A stretch of DNA of 25,657 nt from JABWCE01 sp964355045 (GTDB taxonomy: Bacteria > Bacteroidota > Bacteroidia > NS11-12g > UBA9320): the NCBI GenBank assembly GCA_964355045.1, contig CAYHCM010000043.1, positions 1 through 25,657 of the forward strand, written 5' to 3'. The translations under genes and the position numbers were made by a program. Below, piece by piece: positions 23,625 through 25,657 of this stretch. Below the pieces are notes generated by a model that had not been told where the DNA came from, did not search any database, and was given only the letters and a program-made list of their open reading frames with translations. Within the stretch, counting starts at the first letter, position 1; every line of letters begins with the position of its first letter.

Positions 23625-23646
23625 TTTTAAAAAATTATTAAGTGAA

Positions 23647-23676
23647 CAAAGTTAGGAAATTGGCTAAATAAAACAA
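23647..23676 (-). promoter_or_regulatory. Bacteroidota promoter TTG-N19-TAACTTTG
   Basis: On the minus strand TTG (23674-23676), 19 bases, then TAACTTTG (23647-23654). Both elements and the spacing match the Bacteroidota housekeeping consensus. It lies 22 bases ahead of ATG 23624 of the lipoprotein. The -33 TTG is inside the downstream arm of the preceding terminator hairpin. Confidence 0.75.
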
Positions 23677-23704
23677 GGCTATGATTTAATATCACAGCCT
23701 CGTT
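23672..23704 (-). terminator. Intrinsic terminator after the S46 peptidase gene
   Basis: On the minus strand AACGAGGCTGTGA, a short A/T loop, TCATAGCCTTGTT, with the following TTTTATTT giving the T-tract. Pairs include one G-U and one A-C mismatch. Located about 100 bases after the S46 stop and just before the lipoprotein promoter. Confidence 0.75.
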
Positions 23705-23716
23705 TTAAAATTCAAG

Positions 23717-23796
23717 CCAAAAATTCCAAAAATCAAATTCCAAATTATTATTGTCCTGTAAAGCTTGGAATTTGGAATTTATATTTTTGAATTTGG
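23717..23796. repeat. Long imperfect palindrome built of AAATTCCAA words
   Basis: The left arm (23717-23746) and right arm (23769-23796) are nearly complementary over about 28 bases, with the inner 12 (AAATTCCAAATT / AATTTGGAATTT) perfect. It starts ten bases after the S46 stop codon. The same word occurs at about 1613-1627 and 3931-3946. Confidence 0.7.
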
Positions 23797-23806
23797 TACT
23801 TATTCT

Positions 23807-25657
23807 TTACCTCACTATCTTCATCTCATTAAGCAAATATCCTGCTCCGGCAAATTTGTCTAATATAAATAAAGTATAGCGAATATCTAATGAAATGGTG
23901 CGTTGCAAGGCAGGTTCAAAAGCAAAGTCGCTGCTTATGGATTCCCAGTTGCCATCAAAAGCGGTTCCAATAAGTTCGCCGTTTCCATTTATTACCGGGC
24001 TTCCGCTGTTGCCACCTGTAATATCATTGGTGGTTAAAAAACAGGTATGCAAATTTCCTTCGGCATCCGCATATTGACCAAAATCGCGCTTCTTCATTAA
24101 TTCTATCAAAGCAGGGGGGGCATCAAATTCCAAATCATTGGGTTGGTATTTTTCCAAAACTCCTTTAGCTGTTGTAAATTCTTTATACAAAACCGCATCG
24201 CGAGGCTCATAATTTTCAACGGTACCGTAGGTTAAACGCATGGTACCATTGGCATCAGGACTGTATGTTTTGCCTGCATTCATTTCCATCAACGCACTTT
24301 GAAACAGGCGGTTTGCACGGCTTAATTTATAAGCAAAATCATCAATGGCTGGTTTCATTTCTACCGTTACCTTTTGTACAAGTGAGCTTGATATTTTATA
24401 AATAGGATCTTTTTGCAATGCTTTTAAAGTGGGTTTATTCAAAAATTTCTCCAACTTTTTTTGGTCTGTAAAAATTGATTTTTTGAAAAGCATTTCGGCT
24501 AATTTGGTGTAGTTCTTTTTCGATTTTTCAACCATAGCCTTAAACTCTTTTGGCAACTGATTATGGTCAATATCTTCATATAAATATTGAATAACCTTTG
24601 CTAAAACTTTTTGCTCAATCGGATTATAAAATTCGGAAAACTGCTCTGGTACATTTTTTAAGGCGGCAGCCGTAAAGTTTAAAATTTTTTGCTTGGTGGT
24701 GGAATCTTTAGTCATTAATATTTTTTCGAGAGCACCATAACCTGATGCAAAGGCTAATGGCTGACTTGATCCCATAACTTCGCCAAAATAGGTTTGAAGC
24801 AATCCATATTGATTTTGTTTTGCCCAGGCATCTTTATAAAGGGCGAACATTTCACCATAAAGGGCTTCTTTTTTATTTACAGTAATCCAAATGGCGATTT
24901 CATCTTCGGCTGCTTTGCGGCGTTCGTAAAGTTTTAGTTTTTTCAAACCCGTTACTTCACCCATAAATTTTTTCCAATAATTACTTAGGCTTGCGTATTT
25001 ATCAGCATACATAAGTTTTATTTTTGGGTCAGGATGCATGGATTCTTCATAAATATCCAAAACGGCACGGCGAATTTTTACATGTGCCGGGCGCTCAATA
25101 TTCGAAAAATAGTTAATTCCATCGCTATAGGTATAGCGGGTTGTTCGGCCCGGGTAGCCCAATATCATGGCGTAATCGCCGGGCTTGGTTCCTTTTAAAG
25201 AGATAGGAAAAAAATGCCTTGGGGTAAATGGCACATTATCGTTACTAAAATCGGCAGGATTATTATTTTTATCCACATAAATACGCCAAATACTGAAATC
25301 GCAGGTATGCCTTGGCCACATCCAATTATCAGTTTCGCCTCCAAATTTTCCAACATTTTCGGGCGGGGCACCTACCAATCGAATATCGCGATACACTTCA
25401 TAATACATGGCCAAAAATTTATTTCCGTTATAAAATGGAACTATTTCTACCAAGTATTTTTTACCATCGCGATTTGTTAATTCTTCGGTAGCCTTTTTCA
25501 AAGCAGCACCTACGGCTGCTATTCGGGCTACTTCTTCATCGTTCACATTAATACCGGCCAACACCATATCAGTAACTTCTTCAACTCTGTTTAAAATTCC
25601 AATATTAAAATTCCCCTTTCGTTCGCCACCACGGTCTTTGGCAAAAAAACCATTTTT
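23807..25657 (-). CDS. S46-family dipeptidyl peptidase (DPP7-like), N-terminus outside window
   Basis: The frame is open to the window end (it reads KNGFFAKDRGG at the edge), so the signal peptide and catalytic His region (TNHHC) are missing; an internal ATG at 25567 is not the start. S46 peptidases remove dipeptides from the N-termini of periplasmic peptides and support growth on protein. The charge-relay Asp is in GETDNWMWPRHTCDFSIWRIY, and the catalytic Ser (codon 24005-24007) is in ITGGNSGSPVING. After it, FDGNWE has Gly (23951-23953) where acidic-specific DPP11 has Arg, which fits DPP7-type preference for hydrophobic or aliphatic P1 residues. The middle helical domain (about 250 residues) is complete. 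A palindrome and a terminator follow the stop. Confidence 0.93.
   Translation of the reverse strand, partial: KNGFFAKDRGGERKGNFNIGILNRVEEVTDMVLAGINVNDEEVARIAAVGAALKKATEELTNRDGKKYLVEIVPFYNGNKFLAMYYEVYRDIRLVGAPPENVGKFGGETDNWMWPRHTCDFSIWRIYVDKNNNPADFSNDNVPFTPRHFFPISLKGTKPGDYAMILGYPGRTTRYTYSDGINYFSNIERPAHVKIRRAVLDIYEESMHPDPKIKLMYADKYASLSNYWKKFMGEVTGLKKLKLYERRKAAEDEIAIWITVNKKEALYGEMFALYKDAWAKQNQYGLLQTYFGEVMGSSQPLAFASGYGALEKILMTKDSTTKQKILNFTAAALKNVPEQFSEFYNPIEQKVLAKVIQYLYEDIDHNQLPKEFKAMVEKSKKNYTKLAEMLFKKSIFTDQKKLEKFLNKPTLKALQKDPIYKISSSLVQKVTVEMKPAIDDFAYKLSRANRLFQSALMEMNAGKTYSPDANGTMRLTYGTVENYEPRDAVLYKEFTTAKGVLEKYQPNDLEFDAPPALIELMKKRDFGQYADAEGNLHTCFLTTNDITGGNSGSPVINGNGELIGTAFDGNWESISSDFAFEPALQRTISLDIRYTLFILDKFAGAGYLLNEMKIVR

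Overview
The window reads as chromosomal DNA of a Bacteroidota bacterium (Flavobacteriia/Sphingobacteriia-like). The sequence is AT-rich with dense coding. Several start sites are preceded by the Bacteroidota -7 box TAnnTTTG. The gene families also fit: a DUF4294-like lipid/secreted protein beside bshB1, an IcmF-type fused mutase, an S46 dipeptidyl peptidase, many short-signal lipoproteins, and the intergenic repeat words CGCAAAG and AAATTCCAA. No insertion sequence, phage gene, CRISPR array, rRNA or tRNA was recognised.

Layout. 1-1543: end of an N-acetylmuramoyl-L-alanine amidase, then a small unknown ORF and a ParE/RelE-type toxin-antitoxin pair. 1696-3921: a secreted DUF4294-like protein overlapping bshB1 (bacillithiol synthesis), then a BadF/BcrA-type N-acetylglucosamine kinase. 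4138-5313: a DUF1016/PDDEXK nuclease gene broken by one in-frame TAA and carrying two copies of a 23-bp palindrome. 5393-13216: a giant alpha-2-macroglobulin lipoprotein divergent from pbpC, followed by a small retropepsin-like protease. 13643-14966: PAP2 phosphatase and methyltransferase as a two-gene minus-strand unit. 15173-16802: mazG and a lipid kinase, overlapping. 16808-20188: IcmF, isobutyryl-CoA mutase with its own G-protein chaperone. 20189-20777: a long gene-free gap. 20778-22626: class IV aminotransferase, VanX-like dipeptidase, pterin dehydratase. 22621-23624: a TfoX-like gene with an in-frame TAG, behind a lipoprotein gene. 23807-25657: S46 dipeptidyl peptidase, cut by the window end.

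Several genes act on the envelope: amidase, PBP1C with its A2M partner, the D-Ala-D-Ala dipeptidase, the PAP2 phosphatase, the GlcNAc kinase and the lipid kinase. The rest is housekeeping (MazG, BshB1, PabC-like, PCD) or amino-acid/acyl-CoA catabolism (S46 peptidase, IcmF).

The most interesting element is in the 20.2-20.8 kb gap. On the minus strand there is a near-consensus sigma-54 promoter with exact GG-N10-GG spacing. A dyad that could be an enhancer site lies about 120 bp upstream. About 115 bp of hairpin-rich non-coding sequence follows, ending in a strong intrinsic terminator 45-55 bp before the icmF start. This looks like an undescribed sigma-54-dependent small RNA, or alternatively a terminator-controlled icmF leader. 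Second in interest are two independent single nonsense codons in otherwise intact genes, both where an aromatic (probably Tyr) residue is expected.
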